Numbered from the stretch's first letter, positions 40,515 through 50,601 are shown. The stretch is 64,000 nucleotides of DNA from Ursus arctos (GCF_023065955.2 NW_026622997.1:10030001-10094000); one strand, 5' to 3'. Translations and numbers: made by a program. The notes: a model not told the origin generated them from the sequence alone.

Positions 40515-41045
40515 GTGATGAAATCATGTGATCAGATTTAGGCTGTTGTGATTTTTTGTGAGAGAATTCCAGAACCATGAAAATTGGTGATAGGAAGACT
40601 GATAGAAGCTGTTAATCCATGTGAGAATATGGTGGCCCGCATTTCAGTGGTAACAGAGAGAAAAGAGAAGGTGGATTTCAGGGATATTTCTGGGGTGAAG
40701 CAGCCGTATCTGGTATGTGGATTGGAAGGGGGTGAGCAGAAGGGAGATGTTGAGGGTGATCCCCGGTTTAGCCTTTGTGACTCATCCTGCCATTTCACAA
40801 GCTGAAGACTGAGAAGCGTATGGAGATCACACCCAAACTTTGGACCTCCTAAATCTGAAGTGCCCGGAAGACATCCAGGTGGAAATATCTAGGAAATAGT
40901 TGGACATAACAGATTGGAAAGTGTAAATGAGCCTCATAAGAGATTTTGGAGTCATCAGTATTGTAAATGTCATGAAATTAAGATAATATAAGAAAATCAT
41001 CATAGAGAAAGGCCGAGAGACAGAAGATTGCAGAAAAATAAACAT
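40515..41045 (-). mobile_element. L2, antisense, right part with ORF2 remnant
   Basis: Continues the L2 started at 39040: 'GGAAGACTGATAGAAGCTGT', 'GGTGGATTTCAGGGATATTT', 'GAAGACATCCAGGTGGAAAT' and 'GGAGTCATCAGTATTGTAAA' match reversed L2 text (gtagaattgacagg, agacatccaagtggagat, gagtcgtcagcatatag). The region carries the reverse-transcriptase remnant described separately. Confidence 0.7.
40827..41045 (-). pseudogene. L2 reverse-transcriptase remnant
   Basis: The minus-strand translation contains SNYFLDISTWMSSGHFRFRR, matching the L2/CR1 ORF2 segment just downstream of the YADD catalytic box (usual type: SNCLLDISTWMS-RHLKLN-SK-E). The YADD itself reads as a diverged TILMTPKSLMRLIY, so the catalytic aspartates are lost. 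Upstream and downstream frames are shifted, so the protein is long dead. Its value is to confirm that the 39040-41045 element is L2. Confidence 0.7.
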
Positions 41046-41139
41046 TATATGGGGTTCCTTTATCTTTTGAATTCGCTAGATGAATTCAGTGACATAAGGG
41101 ACAGTTTTCATGTGGTTCAGGTCTTCTTTTGTTCCTCTT

Positions 41140-41400
41140 TCATTCATTCAGCATTTACTGAACACCACGCAGGGATAGGACATAAAGCTGACAATGGTCC
41201 CTGCCCTCATGGAGCTTACAGTCAGGTGGGGAATGTGGACAAGTAAACATGTGTTTGCAGCCTGGCGTGATGCCTGTTGTGAGGAGGGGAGTGCATGGTG
41301 CTACTTACGGGAACAAAAGGAGGCGGCCTCTAGTGTGACTTAGGGGACATCTTCGGAAAGGCCTTCTAGTCTGAGACACAAAGAATGAGAGTTAAGGGTG
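41140..41400 (-). mobile_element. L2 3' end, antisense
   Basis: 'TCATTCATTCAGCATTTACT' with GAACACCACGCAGG, 'GGTCCCTGCCCTCATGGAGC' followed by TTACAGTCAGG, and 'GGAAAGGCCTTCTAGTCTGA' give a clear reversed L2 3' terminus. Confidence 0.75.
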
Positions 41401-41432
41401 ATGGGGAGTGAGGAAGGGGAAGCACGTGAAGC

Positions 41433-41776
41433 CAGGAGTCGGCAAACTCATCTGGTAACGGGCCAGATGGTAGACACTTCAGGCTTGGCTGGCTGTCTGG
41501 TCCCTGTTGCAGTGATCTGACTCTGCCGTGATAGTGTGAGAGCCACTATAGATGTAGGGAAACAAACAAGTGCGGCCGTGTCCCAGGAGAACTTTATTTA
41601 TGGGCACTGACAGTCTCTTCTGGTTTTCACATGGCATGAAACAGTATTCTTCTTTTGATATTTCTCAGCCATTTAAAAATGCAAAATTCGTTCTAAGCCT
41701 GCAAGCCATGCATAAAACGTAGGGAGCGGGGACCAGCTTGGCCTGCAGACTATAATATGCTGATTTCTGTCCTAGG
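41433..41776 (+). mobile_element. hAT-Charlie-type MITE ('GGGCCAGAT' family)
   Basis: Left end CAGGAGTCGGCAAACTC, then 'AACGGGCCAGATGGTAGACA', CTTCAGGCTTGGCTGGCTG, 'TGCAGTGATCTGACTCTGCC' and 'AGAACTTTATTTATGGGCAC'. The right end near 'ATGCTGATTTCTGTCCTAG' is a diverged inversion of the left. A second copy lies at 53572. Extra sequence in the right half suggests an internal insertion. Confidence 0.7.
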
Positions 41777-42879
41777 CTAGGGCAGCAGCCTGTTCAGAGG
41801 TCGAGAGGCAAGAGAAAGCACGCTGGGGCTTCTGTAGCATCCTTTTCTCAGCTGGACTCCTTGCACCCTGCGTCTCGTTCCCCCAATCTACCTCACATGC
41901 AGTCACCAGATAAATCTTCTCCGACACCTCTTTCATTGTTTCTCTGCTTTTCTGAAAAACTTGGAGTGATTTGTATGAAGGAGATTAAGATCATCCCCTT
42001 ATTGTCTGTTTTGTTTGCCTGAATGTCCCTTCTGGAAGAATTTGGGAATGATTTTTGTTCCACTGACAGTAATGTAGTATTTTAGGTATGATTGGAAGTG
42101 CTGTAAACACTCTAGGGCTTTCTAGGTCACTGCTCATTCCTACAGATGCATACAGAGTTTGCTTTCATTCTGAGCTTTTTACATATTTTCTGGAAAAGTT
42201 ACTTTTGGATTAATTTACATATAAAAGTCCTATATTTTCATCTCATTTTTATCCTGCCACTTCAGGTATAGGGAAATAAATGAAAAAGTCTTCAAATGTT
42301 GACTTCTAAGACTGTATTACTACAGACAGCTTCATTATGTTTGTGGAAATCTAGTGTGCTTTGAAGGAATTAATCTAGCCTTACTTGCAATCTGTATATG
42401 TTTACATAGAATGAACAAACATTGCATTACGTTTCATGAAAATTCAATTATTCCTGTCTCCAGGAAACATGTTCTGCTTAGTATTTAATTCTCAAGTAAG
42501 TCAGTATTACGGCTCTTGAACTGTCATAAGAATTTGGGATTTGGAGCTCACTGATCATTTTTATTATTCATGGGGAAATGGTTAGTGGAAACTTTATCAC
42601 TATAGCCCTGACCCTGTATTTGGGGACATGGGCAGCATCTGTCCCAGTGGTGTAGAACTAATACGAACAACTCTTCTTGCTATGTTTGTCTTAGAATTAA
42701 GAGAAGTAAGGTTAAAGATAACACTGTGCTCATTAATATTTTATTTTGGAGTCCCTTATATATAGAATCTATTTGGAATGACTCTCTATGGGAGTTACTC
42801 AGCTTACCGTCTTCTTCCACAAAGACTCTAACCTCTTTGAGGGTAGAAACCATACTTAATTCATAGTTGTTAGTGAGGA
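41777..42879. other. No gene or repeat recognised
   Basis: 1.1 kb, AT-rich, with no frame above 60 codons and no identifiable element. Probably single-copy DNA. Confidence 0.45.
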
Positions 42880-43135
42880 GATGATAAGTAGGGTTTTAAG
42901 CAGGCAGAGATGGATGGGGTGGGATGGGGCATACTGTGGCCCTAGCCAACGACTGGAGTCAGGCCAAAGGCCTAGCTGCTTGGAGTCTTGAAGGAGTGAT
43001 GTGTTGTTGGGTGTGGCACAGGACCAGGAGATGAGAATAGATCAGAAGGTAGACTGGGGCCTTACGTGAAGCTGGGAATGGGGAACCACCGGAAGTTTCT
43101 AAATGGAAATCATGTATCGAGATCAGCGTAGCATG
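42880..43135 (-). mobile_element. Possible L2 internal region, antisense, left part
   Basis: 'GGGTTTTAAGCAGGCAGAGA' at the left edge matches reversed L2 (ggttttaagcaggggagtga). The match weakens rightwards. It may be the partner of 43455-43650. Confidence 0.4.
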
Positions 43136-43452
43136 TCAGTCCTTTCTGACCTGACCTGGCCCTGCCTGTAACATTCTCTTCCACTCTTGCCTGTATATGC
43201 TCCATGCTCTGAGGAGCTCTTGGATGTGCTGTGCATAACTCTGCTCGGTATTTCCCGACGGGACTCGAAGCATTCCGAGCACTCGCTTGTCCTACTGCAG
43301 TGCCCTTTGTTTATTGCTCTGCCTGTGCTCTATTCACGAGCTGTTGAAGAGAGATCAGGTTCTTTATTTCTTTGTCACCAGCGCCTCACACACGCCTAAC
43401 CTTTAGTAGGTGCTCAGTAGGTATTTATCAAATGCATGGATGGGTGAATGCA
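43136..43452 (+). mobile_element. L2 3' end, sense
   Basis: 'GACCTGGCCCTGCCTGTAAC', 'GTTCTTTATTTCTTTGTCAC' with CAGCGCCTCACAC, 'TAGTAGGTGCTCAGTAGGTA' and 'TTATCAAATGCATGGATGGG' give the sense L2 3' UTR through the end (cttgtctgtatccccagcgcc, tagtaggcgctcaataaat, tgaatgaatg). Confidence 0.65.
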
Positions 43453-43454
43453 TT

Positions 43455-43650
43455 TTGGCACCGGACTTCCACTTGTGGACTAAAAGACAGATTGGATGGA
43501 GCAGAGATGGGAGGTAATGAGAGTGGCTCGGAGCATCATACAATAGCCTGGGAGAGAAATGTTGAGAGCTTGAATTATATCTGTGGCGGTAGGAATTCAA
43601 GGGAGGAAATAGATTCCGGAGACCTGAGGAAGTAGACCTGACAGGCCCCA
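43455..43650 (-). mobile_element. Possible L2 internal region, antisense, right part
   Basis: 'AGACAGATTGGATGGAGCAG', 'ACAATAGCCTGGGAGAGAAA', 'GAGAGCTTGAATTATATCTG' and 'GAGACCTGAGGAAGTAGACC' resemble reversed L2 ORF2 text (agattggatgggg, gcaatagtccaggcgagaga, ttgaattagggtgg, gaggtagaattgac). If 42880-43135 is its other half, an L2 3' end landed inside an opposite L2. Confidence 0.45.
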
Positions 43651-44454
43651 GTGATAACAGATAAAATGGGTGCTGTGAAGAGCCGAGGGGAGCAGAAGTT
43701 AAAGACAGGCCCCTAACATGCACCTGATCTTGTCACTCCCTGGATGTTTCGTTGGCAGACAAGGGAGCCATCCTGGGTAGGTCTCATTGGAAATCCGCTT
43801 CACTGAGGATTAATTGCCTTGGTTTGAAAACCACTTTTCCTTGGAGGATGCGTAACAGAATGAATCGTGGAGCACTAAAGCATCCTTTGCTTAATAATTT
43901 ATTTAGATTTGTTCATCACACATTTCTGCAAAGGCTATGAGGTAGTGACATTTATAGGTAATAGATATATCGGGATACAATAAAAATCGAGGGGCAAAAG
44001 GTAAAGGGAAAAGAAGTAGAGGAAAATACAAAAGCCAAGTTAAGGTTGCAACAGAGAAGTACACATTTATCTCAGTTGCTATAAGGAGACAGAGATTTGG
44101 CTCTAGCTGCCAAATGGTAAAAAGGAAAGAGGGAAACGTAATTAATGAATATTAGCTACAGTGTCTACAAGGTAAAAACATGCCCACTTTTGCAGGGAGA
44201 GCACAGTGTTCTTGACACAGAAGGCTGAGAGGAAAATCCACCCTCAACCACAAGGCACTGTGTCTTTAAAACAATTGAATTTCATAATGTTCTTTTTTAC
44301 ATTCCTTAGTCTTTTCTTACCAGTGTGATAGGATTTGATTTGCGCTGTTTAACGTATAATGACGTTAATTGTGAAAGATCTTTATAACCCAAATCCACAG
44401 ATTATTTCCAAATCCCATTTTCTGTCTTTTGCTAAATGCTCGCTTGATGAGTCA
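43651..44454. other. No gene recognised
   Basis: Unassigned 0.8 kb. The minus-strand 106-codon frame (43403-43723) overlaps it but begins in L2-like DNA and has no known motif. A 62-codon plus-strand frame at 43752-43940 is unsupported. Confidence 0.4.
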
Positions 44455-44732
44455 GTACTTGCCTCTCCCGTGTGCCTGGCCTGCTGCCAGGTGCCCTGGA
44501 TGGTACCAAAGCGTGTAGGAATTTCTTAAGGAGTTCACAGCCCCTGCGGGCACTCTAGGCATGAACACAGGCGAAGTGTGTTAAGTGTAAGAGTTGGCTA
44601 AGAAGGTAACCGTCCAGGAGAGCTAGCGAAGCAGTCCCTGGTCCACTGCTGTACGTGAGCTGAGATGTCAGGTGATGTCTGAATGAAGATGCGGGCGGGC
44701 GGGGCCAAGGGAGCTTTGAGAAGGAGGAATGA
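44455..44732 (-). mobile_element. L2 3' region, antisense
   Basis: 'GTGTGCCTGGCCTGCTGCCA' with GGTGCCCTGGATGGTACC, 'AGGAGTTCACAGCCCCTGCG' and 'GAGCTGAGATGTCAGGTGAT' followed by GTCTGAATGAAGA fit reversed L2 (tgtgccaggcactgtgctagg, aaggagctcacagtctag, tgagctgagacctgaatgatg). Confidence 0.5.
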
Positions 44733-44765
44733 TCTTTCCTTTCCTTTCCTTTTCTTTTTTTTTTT
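44733..44765 (+). repeat. (CCTTT)n pyrimidine repeat plus T run
   Basis: CTTTCC/CTTTT units followed by 12 T residues; simple sequence. Confidence 0.85.
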
Positions 44766-44986
44766 AATGAGAGCCTCGGTATTTTTATTACTTAGTTAAT
44801 ACAGTAAATTGGAAATTGAGTCATGAGTTTGTTCTTTCAACAAATGTTAAATTTTAGTATAGTCTTTAGAAACATCATTTTTTGTTTTCCTGCCCCCATG
44901 CCCGAAGTGTGCCTCTATGATTTTTATCAGTACCATTGGGGCTTAGTAACCATGTCCTCCATTCTGTGGATCCATGAACATGCTTT

Positions 44987-45240
44987 TCTGCTGTCGCTCC
45001 TTTTTTTTTTTTTTTAAAGATTTTATTTATTTATTTGACAGAGAGAAAGACGGCCAGCGAGAGAGGGAACACAAACAGGGGGAGTGGGAGAGGAAGAAGC
45101 AGGCTCCCAGCGGAGGAGCCCGATGTGGGGCTCGATCCCAGGACTCTGGGATCACGCCCTGAGCCGAAGGCAGACGCTTAACGACTGAGCCACCCAAGCA
45201 CCCCACTGAGCCACCCAGGCTCCCCTCTGCTGTTGCTCCT
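44987..45240 (-). mobile_element. SINEC with a duplicated head segment and target-site duplication
   Basis: The element is 45002-45225, reversed: poly(T), AAAGATTTTATTTATTTATT, GGAAGAAGCAGGCTCCCAGC, TCGATCCCAGGACTCTGGGA. The head ends with two tandem 21-bp copies (45184-45204 and 45205-45225) differing at two positions. Flanks TCTGCTGTCGCTCCT (44987-45001) and TCTGCTGTTGCTCCT (45226-45240) bracket both copies. Confidence 0.96.
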
Positions 45241-45374
45241 GAATACAGAACTCCCAATCCTTATGTACTAACTTCCGTTGTTTTATTTCACATGGTTTGT
45301 ACAGTTCTGAAAACATAAACACTTGTTTTTCAAGGGATGATCTTTTAACAGTCAAGTCTTTGTTGCTATAATCT

Positions 45375-45790
45375 CGTTATAATCCTTGGATTCTCAAAGC
45401 TCTGAGAGTAAAATTCAAAACCCTTAGTTGCTGTGCTCTTTGGCCTCGTGCCTGCTGTGGGTCTGGTCCTGGCCACCTCTCTTGCTGTACCAAGTTCCCA
45501 TCCCCCTGGCCCCAGGCATTCCTGCCACACTGGCCTTTCAGATAGTCCTTCCTGCCGGCAGAGGACCCTGTGGAACACTCTAGCACCTGTGCATCCCTCC
45601 ATGGTGAGCATTGCTGTTGCAATGAAATGATGGTGATTGTGTCTTTATTAAATGTGTCTGATTCGAGCCCCTCTTCCAGGCCTATAAGCACCTTGAGGAC
45701 AAGGACCCTGTTGATGGATCCTTCACCACTGACTTGAAGCATTGTGCAGTGCCTGGTGCAGAGCTAGTGATCACGAATCCTTAGTTTTGA
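45375..45790 (+). mobile_element. L2 3' region, sense
   Basis: 'GAGAGTAAAATTCAAAACCC', 'GTGGGTCTGGTCCTGGCCAC', 'CTGCCACACTGGCCTTTCAG', 'CCTATAAGCACCTTGAGGAC' and 'GCAGTGCCTGGTGCAGAG' follow sense L2 (gaataaaatccaaactcc, gatctggcccctgcc, ccacactggcctt, tgtgagctccttgagggc, gtgcctggcac). Minus-strand frames at 45366-45742 lie opposite it and are not genes. Confidence 0.65.
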
Positions 45791-46357
45791 ACTGTGGTGT
45801 CATTGTGAGGTTCCCTTCTCTGGTCTTCATTCAAAACTGTCTTGGTTTTCCCTCACTTGTTATTTGTTTCTTACCCTGGCAGTTGGTTACCAGGCAGCTT
45901 TTTGATTTTAAATCTCTGCAGAAGATTCCAAAAAGCTACTCCAAAGATGACACAAGCCACTATTTGTTGCCTTTCAAAATAGATACACGAGTTTTGAAGC
46001 TTGGGTGTGTGTGTGTTGGTCTCTGGGGAGCCAATGCGGAAGGGCAGATTGTGTGAGAGTGCTAGTTGAGGAATGTGTGATGTAGTTTACTTAGCAGTCT
46101 CAAAGCCGAGTAATGGAGGTAATCTCAGAAATTCTAAGCAGCAGAGTTGTAAAAGCATGGAGAGAGCATTGCTTTTATTTCATTGACCTGAAATCAGAGT
46201 GTTTCTCCCATCCTGCTCCCAGTTGGTTTTTATTACCTTAATATTCTATGTCATGGAGGTTCTAAACATTTTCACAATAAAATTCTTTGGGGATGTAGAA
46301 ATTGCTGCTTTCTAATTTCATTGCTCTTAATTATAGGGCACAAAAACCAGGAGTAAT
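45791..46357. other. No gene recognised
   Basis: Unassigned. The 104-codon plus-strand frame 45742-46056 starts in the L2 end and has no motif. Confidence 0.4.
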
Positions 46358-46530
46358 GTGGGACAATGGAAAGAGCCTTAAACTCAGCATCAGGAGACCT
46401 GGAGAATCGTTGTGGTTTATAGCTGACTGGTTAATTCCCTGGCTGACTGCGTGGATGGAAGAGATCCTTTGGTATCTCCATGTCTCTGTTTCCTCATCTA
46501 TAAAAGGAAGAGATTAAAGAGGACATTTAA
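46358..46530 (+). mobile_element. MIR 5' half
   Basis: 'GACAATGGAAAGAGCCTTAA', 'ACTCAGCATCAGGAGACCTG' and 'GTCTCTGTTTCCTCATCTAT' followed by AAAAGGAAGAG match MIR head and core (tggaaagagcactggac, tggagtcaggagacctgg, cctcagtttcctcatctg). Confidence 0.65.
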
Positions 46531-46569
46531 GATTGTTTGTAGTCTCCATTTGTACTTACCTACATGCAT

Positions 46570-46700
46570 CAGATTTTTTTCATTTAACAAATATTCCTTG
46601 CATGCCTACTATGTGCCCACGACTCTTCTAGGTGCTTGAGACACAGCAGAGCATAAGCAAACAAACCTTCTTGCCCTGCTGGCACTTGTGTTCTAGGAGC
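46570..46700 (-). mobile_element. L2 3' end, antisense
   Basis: 'TTTCATTTAACAAATATTCC' with TTGCATGCCTACTATGTGCC, 'GACTCTTCTAGGTGCTTGAG' and 'CTTCTTGCCCTGCTGGCACT' give a well-preserved reversed L2 terminus. Confidence 0.75.
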
Positions 46701-47160
46701 ATTTGAAGGGTTTAATACTATTTAGCTAGTACCAGTTTATTATGGTCTGTGTGATGGAAGGGGTGTGTTTGGAGGATATGGTCAGTGAAGAGAGGGCAGA
46801 GTCACTGGCCGGGCAGAATTTGAAAAGTCAGCTTCATCCTACTTTGGCTGGTAGAAATCTACCCCTCTGATCCCTCAGGCACTTCTCAGAGTATTTGAAG
46901 GAAGGGTCAGCAAGAAGGTTAGGGTGTTCCTCATTCCTGCCCCTGTATACCTCCGTTTCCTGGCAAGAGCACTACCGTATGACGGCGAGGAAAGGGATGC
47001 TGACAGTAGCCTACCAACCTTGGCCTTGGCCTTGGTATGAGGCTTTCCCACTGTTTGACTTCAGTTCCAGTTGTGACACTCCAAAAGCTCAGTGATCCTC
47101 TCCTGTCTGCAAGACAAACCATAAACACCTGCTTTTCCAAGGAGGCATCCGAACCACCCT
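46701..47160. other. No gene recognised
   Basis: Contains (CCTTGG)n three times at 47019-47036. The left part may hold further L2 fragments (GCCCCTGTATACCTCCGTTTC at 46938 onward) but none is certain. Confidence 0.4.
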
Positions 47161-47520
47161 CCTCACCTTCCCCTACGCGTGCCCTCGGCAGTGGGCAGGC
47201 GGGCGCTCAGTGTCCCCCAGCACGGAGGTGCATGCTCTCCGTCTCCGGGCTGGTGTGCTGCTTTCTCAGGCTCGCAGCCCCGTCTCACTGTCTCTGCTGG
47301 CCAACGTCACCCCCGTCATCAGAGAGCATGCTGCAGGGTGGCAGTGCTGTCGGGACCTGCTTGGCTCCTCTCACTGGACACTTGACCACTAGCTCCCTCT
47401 CGGACTCCCCGTGCACCTCGAAAGGGGAGTCGGCTGACTGGTATTCATCTTCTTACCTTCTGTGCTAATGCAAGGCCGGCACATACCAGGTCCGCAGGAG
47501 CTGTTTCTTGAGCTGTCTGT
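47161..47520. other. CpG-rich, GC-rich block without a recognised gene
   Basis: By hand count this 360-bp block has about 123 C, 100 G and 20 CpG, that is about 62% GC and an observed/expected CpG near 0.6, well above its surroundings. A 143-codon plus-strand frame, 47037-47468, runs through it (Ser/Pro/Leu/Cys-rich, no domain), and two further phases are also open over about 60 codons, which low stop density in GC-rich DNA explains. It could be a weak or decayed CpG island or simply an old GC-rich repeat. Confidence 0.5.
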
Positions 47521-47599
47521 CGGCATCTCCTCCTGCGATATTTACCATAGTTTACCTTTTGGTATGGTTATTTAAGGAATTGGGGTTTTTTACTTTCTA

Positions 47600-47705
47600 G
47601 ATCTGAGCTTCTTGACAGCAGGGCCTGTGTTTGTTTTATTTATTTATTTTTTAATCCCCTGAAGCACCTGGTTCCTGGACTCACTGAATATTTAATGACC
47701 TGAAA
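47600..47705 (+). mobile_element. L2 3' end, sense
   Basis: 'GATCTGAGCTTCTTGACAGC' with AGGGCCTGTGTTTG, a TTTATTTATTT run, then 'GAAGCACCTGGTTCCTGGAC' and 'TCACTGAATATTTAATGACC' follow the L2 3' terminus. Confidence 0.55.
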
Positions 47706-48738
47706 TAAACAGAATTAAATTCTTAGAAGGATAGTTGAATTTGAGAGGTGGAAATAAGCGTAAGGTTTCCTTTCCTGTTTCTCTGGGGGGAAACTGAGTC
47801 AAAGAAAAATAAATAACTCAGGAGTTGATGTCTCAGCCAAGGCTAAAAATTGGGGGTTGGGGGTGAGAGATCAGAAATTAAGCAGTAAAGGAGCATTATA
47901 ATTTTTAAAGCTTCCAAATCTCTCTCCTTCGAAGTGTTTCCTTTTCACACTCAGATCTGTTATACACATTATGCTTTGTTTGCTGAAAAAGCCTCCAGCT
48001 ACTGAGTGGATTGGCTCTGGCATCAGCGAAGTCCCCGATTTAAGGTGGAGATGAGACACGGGTCACTCTTGCATGGCTTCCTCGCGGCTGTCGTGGGTCC
48101 TCTGCCCGTGGCTCTGCTGTGTGGGCCGTGCTCAGCTCCAGGGCGCAGCTTGCGCGTCTGCTCCTGCTGCCAGTGCCCCTGGCTGCCTTCCCCTTGGCTC
48201 TGGTTGGCCCGACTCTGCCTTCTGCTCCTCGGGTCTGTCTACATTTAGTCCCTTCCAATCATTTAGAGCACGAGCTGCCTACGGCTGGAAATGCAGTACT
48301 GGCTTGGTGGGAAAAGGGTTTGGGCAAGAATTGGCTACATGGCGTTTAAAATACCCGAGGCCCTGTCATGGCTGGGGATGTAAGAAGCCCAGGCTGGCTG
48401 GCAAAGTTGGCCTTCCTGCCCAGGGCCATGGAGCACCGTTTTCTGGAAAAGGGAGCACTCTCCAGCTCTTTGGCCAGCTAGACCAAGGCCCTCTGTAGTG
48501 TAGAATGTCACATGAATCCACCAATGGGAAGACCTGGAGATGACCTGGGTATCCCTTCACACAGTGCCCCCTCCATACCCTCCCCCAAATAATGGCTAAT
48601 AATAGTGAATTAATAGCCTAAAATCAGGATCTTGCTTTCCATGTGGAGATCAGACCCATGACCCCTGGGCAGTTGTATAACCCACCCAGTATTCATGCAT
48701 AATGCTGAGGCTGGCACTTCCAACCAGAAGCCTGCTAA
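47706..48738. other. No gene recognised; second GC-rich patch
   Basis: 48055-48245 contains about 11 CpGs in 190 bp. The plus-strand frame 48073-48498 (141 codons) begins MASSRLSWVLCPWLCCVGRA, which looks like a signal peptide. However, the start has a poor context (T at -3), there is no cysteine-knot or other domain after it, and overlapping frames in other phases and on the minus strand (48040-48258) are equally open. I do not call it a gene. Confidence 0.4.
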
Positions 48739-49010
48739 ATGAGGACATTTTTATTGTTTGTTCTACCTCGTCAAAATGTCTGTTGTTTCTTATTCCTAAG
48801 AATGGCAGGGAGTAAAGGATTATTTATTTCCCTTGATATTTTTCATTTCAAGAATCAACATGGGCAGATTTACAGTGTTCACAAACATGCTGGTAGCAAT
48901 TTGATTGCAGGAAGAACGAAATTTCGCTTAGGCAAGTGCAAATTTATCTGTTGTGGCGAGAAGGGCTATGCCTGTATAAATGGTACAGCTCTATCCTGAA
49001 GATAAATTTT
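48739..49010. other. Unassigned, repeat-free segment with an 86-codon frame
   Basis: The plus-strand frame 48739-48999 includes HKHAGSNLIAGRTKFRLGKC and ICCGEKGYACINGT. No family is recognised. The segment shows no resemblance to the transposons around it, so a conserved non-coding element is an alternative reading. There is no splice or start support. Confidence 0.25.
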
Positions 49011-49781
49011 AACAGATGGTGGTAGTGGTTATTCTTCTTTGGTTCTCTCAGATACAGTAGTTTAAAAATTAAAGGATGAAATATATTAATTTGGTTACGT
49101 GGACTCTTCAGCTGCATGTGTTGTTGTAAAACTTTTGCATTGACTGTGCACCCGGACTGTGTCACAGAGCTGGTGGGACCTGGTCCGTGTGGGCAGCATT
49201 GAGGATAACACGGTTCCTCTGAGAATAGTCAGTCGGAGGGTCTGTTTCATAGCCCCACACTACTTCCAAGAAAAAAAAATGAAGTAGTTTTATATATTCC
49301 TGGAAATCCTGCCTCTTGGGTACTTCAGAAGCCAATTTGAATTTAGGCAATCTAATTAACCTTTAGCTCAAAATGTTGGTATTTCAGCAACTCTTTGAGA
49401 TAGAGACAGTTGCTAGTGGTTGCCTCAAACTTATTTCAAGATACTTCATCTCTGAAAACCAATTTAGGATCTTTTATTTGATCCACAGTATACCGCGATG
49501 TTGCTTTTGTATCTGATCTTCTGTCACTTTAGCTTAAGCTTTATTTGAGCTTCTTTTCTCTTTTGTACTCTTGGCTCACTGTGACCCAGGCACCTTTCCA
49601 GATGAGAGTGGGAAGCACCCAATTGCGTGCCACCCATGCTGGGGTGCCCAGAGCATACTGTTCGCGGTACAGAGCCATCTGTACCAGAGAGCCTTAGCCT
49701 CTGGATGATAGGATCCTTGCCACTTCCTTTACTCTTTTTTGTTTTGTTTTTGAAGATTTTTTTTCTTTTTACTAAAGTTTA
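49011..49781. other. No gene recognised
   Basis: Unassigned. The minus-strand frames at 48944-49165 and 49162-49350 are short and without motifs. Confidence 0.4.
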
Positions 49782-49985
49782 TTAATCCACAGTTTATTTT
49801 TATTTTTTTTTTAAAGATTTTATTTGTCAGAGAGAGAGAGAGCACAAGCAGGGGGAGCAGCAGGCTCCCTGCTGAGCAGGGAGTCTGATGCAGGACTCAA
49901 TCCCAGGACCCTGGGATCATGACCTGAGCTGAAGGCAGCAGCTTAACTGACTGAGCCACCCAGGCGTCCCTTAACTCCACAGTTT
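49782..49985 (-). mobile_element. SINEC with target-site duplication, intermediate type
   Basis: The element is 49796-49970, reversed: TTTTTAAAGATTTTATTTGT, GAGAGAGAGCACAAGCAGGG, CTCCCTGCTGAGCAGGGAGT, TGACCTGAGCTGAAGGCAGC, head ending GCCACCCAGGCGTCCC. Flanks TTAATCCACAGTTT (49782-49795) and TTAACTCCACAGTTT (49971-49985) differ by one inserted base. The purine-rich middle of the body is deleted. Confidence 0.95.
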
Positions 49986-50349
49986 GAAGAGTCAAATAGT
50001 TCTACAAGTTTTAGTACAAACCCCAACCATCCCTCGTGTGCATTGCCTCTACCTACCCCTTCTCTCCCTGCATTCCCATTTCCTCTTTCCTAGGGGCCAT
50101 GTTTCAGCTGTCAGAGCTGATTCTCTGACATTACTCTCTGTCTGTCTGTAACACGCTCATACTGCTGCTGCTTGATTTCTTTTAATTTTAAACATTCTCT
50201 TTTAACTATGCAATATCAGGTGCCCTTTGCATCTCCCAAAATTGTCTGTACTTAGAATATAATTTGGAATATATCAGTACTCTGTGTTAGGTAATTTTGA
50301 TTATCTAAATGCTATCCGGAGGTGAAATAGTAAACTATGGTTATCTTTT
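49986..50349. other. No gene recognised
   Basis: Unassigned; the first part (TCTACAAGTTTTAGTACAAA) may belong to an older LINE that hosts the adjacent SINE, but the match is too weak to call. Confidence 0.35.
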
Positions 50350-50601
50350 TAAAAAAAACTTTTCTGCCTATTTCTTCCCTCCCAGTCCTCTTCCTTGAAC
50401 AACCACCAGTCATTCTCTGTTTCCCATGTCTATGAGCTTGTTTTTTGGTTTTTTTTTTTTTTTGATCCCACATATAAGAAAGATCATATGGTATTTGTCT
50501 TTCTCTGTCTGATTCATTTCATTTAGCATAATTTCCTCAAGGTCCGTTCATTTTGTTACAGGTGACAAGATTTCATTCTTTTTTTACAGATGAATAATAC
50601 T

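Noticed and set aside
45377..45742. 121-codon minus-strand frame
   Set aside because: Lies opposite the sense L2 3' region and has no domain.
47037..47468. 143-codon plus-strand frame as a gene
   Set aside because: Longest frame in the window but Ser/Pro/Leu/Cys-rich, no domain, and other phases are open too in this GC-rich block.
48073..48498. 141-codon frame with a signal-peptide-like start
   Set aside because: Poor start context, no downstream domain, and open overlapping frames on both strands point to low stop density in GC-rich DNA.
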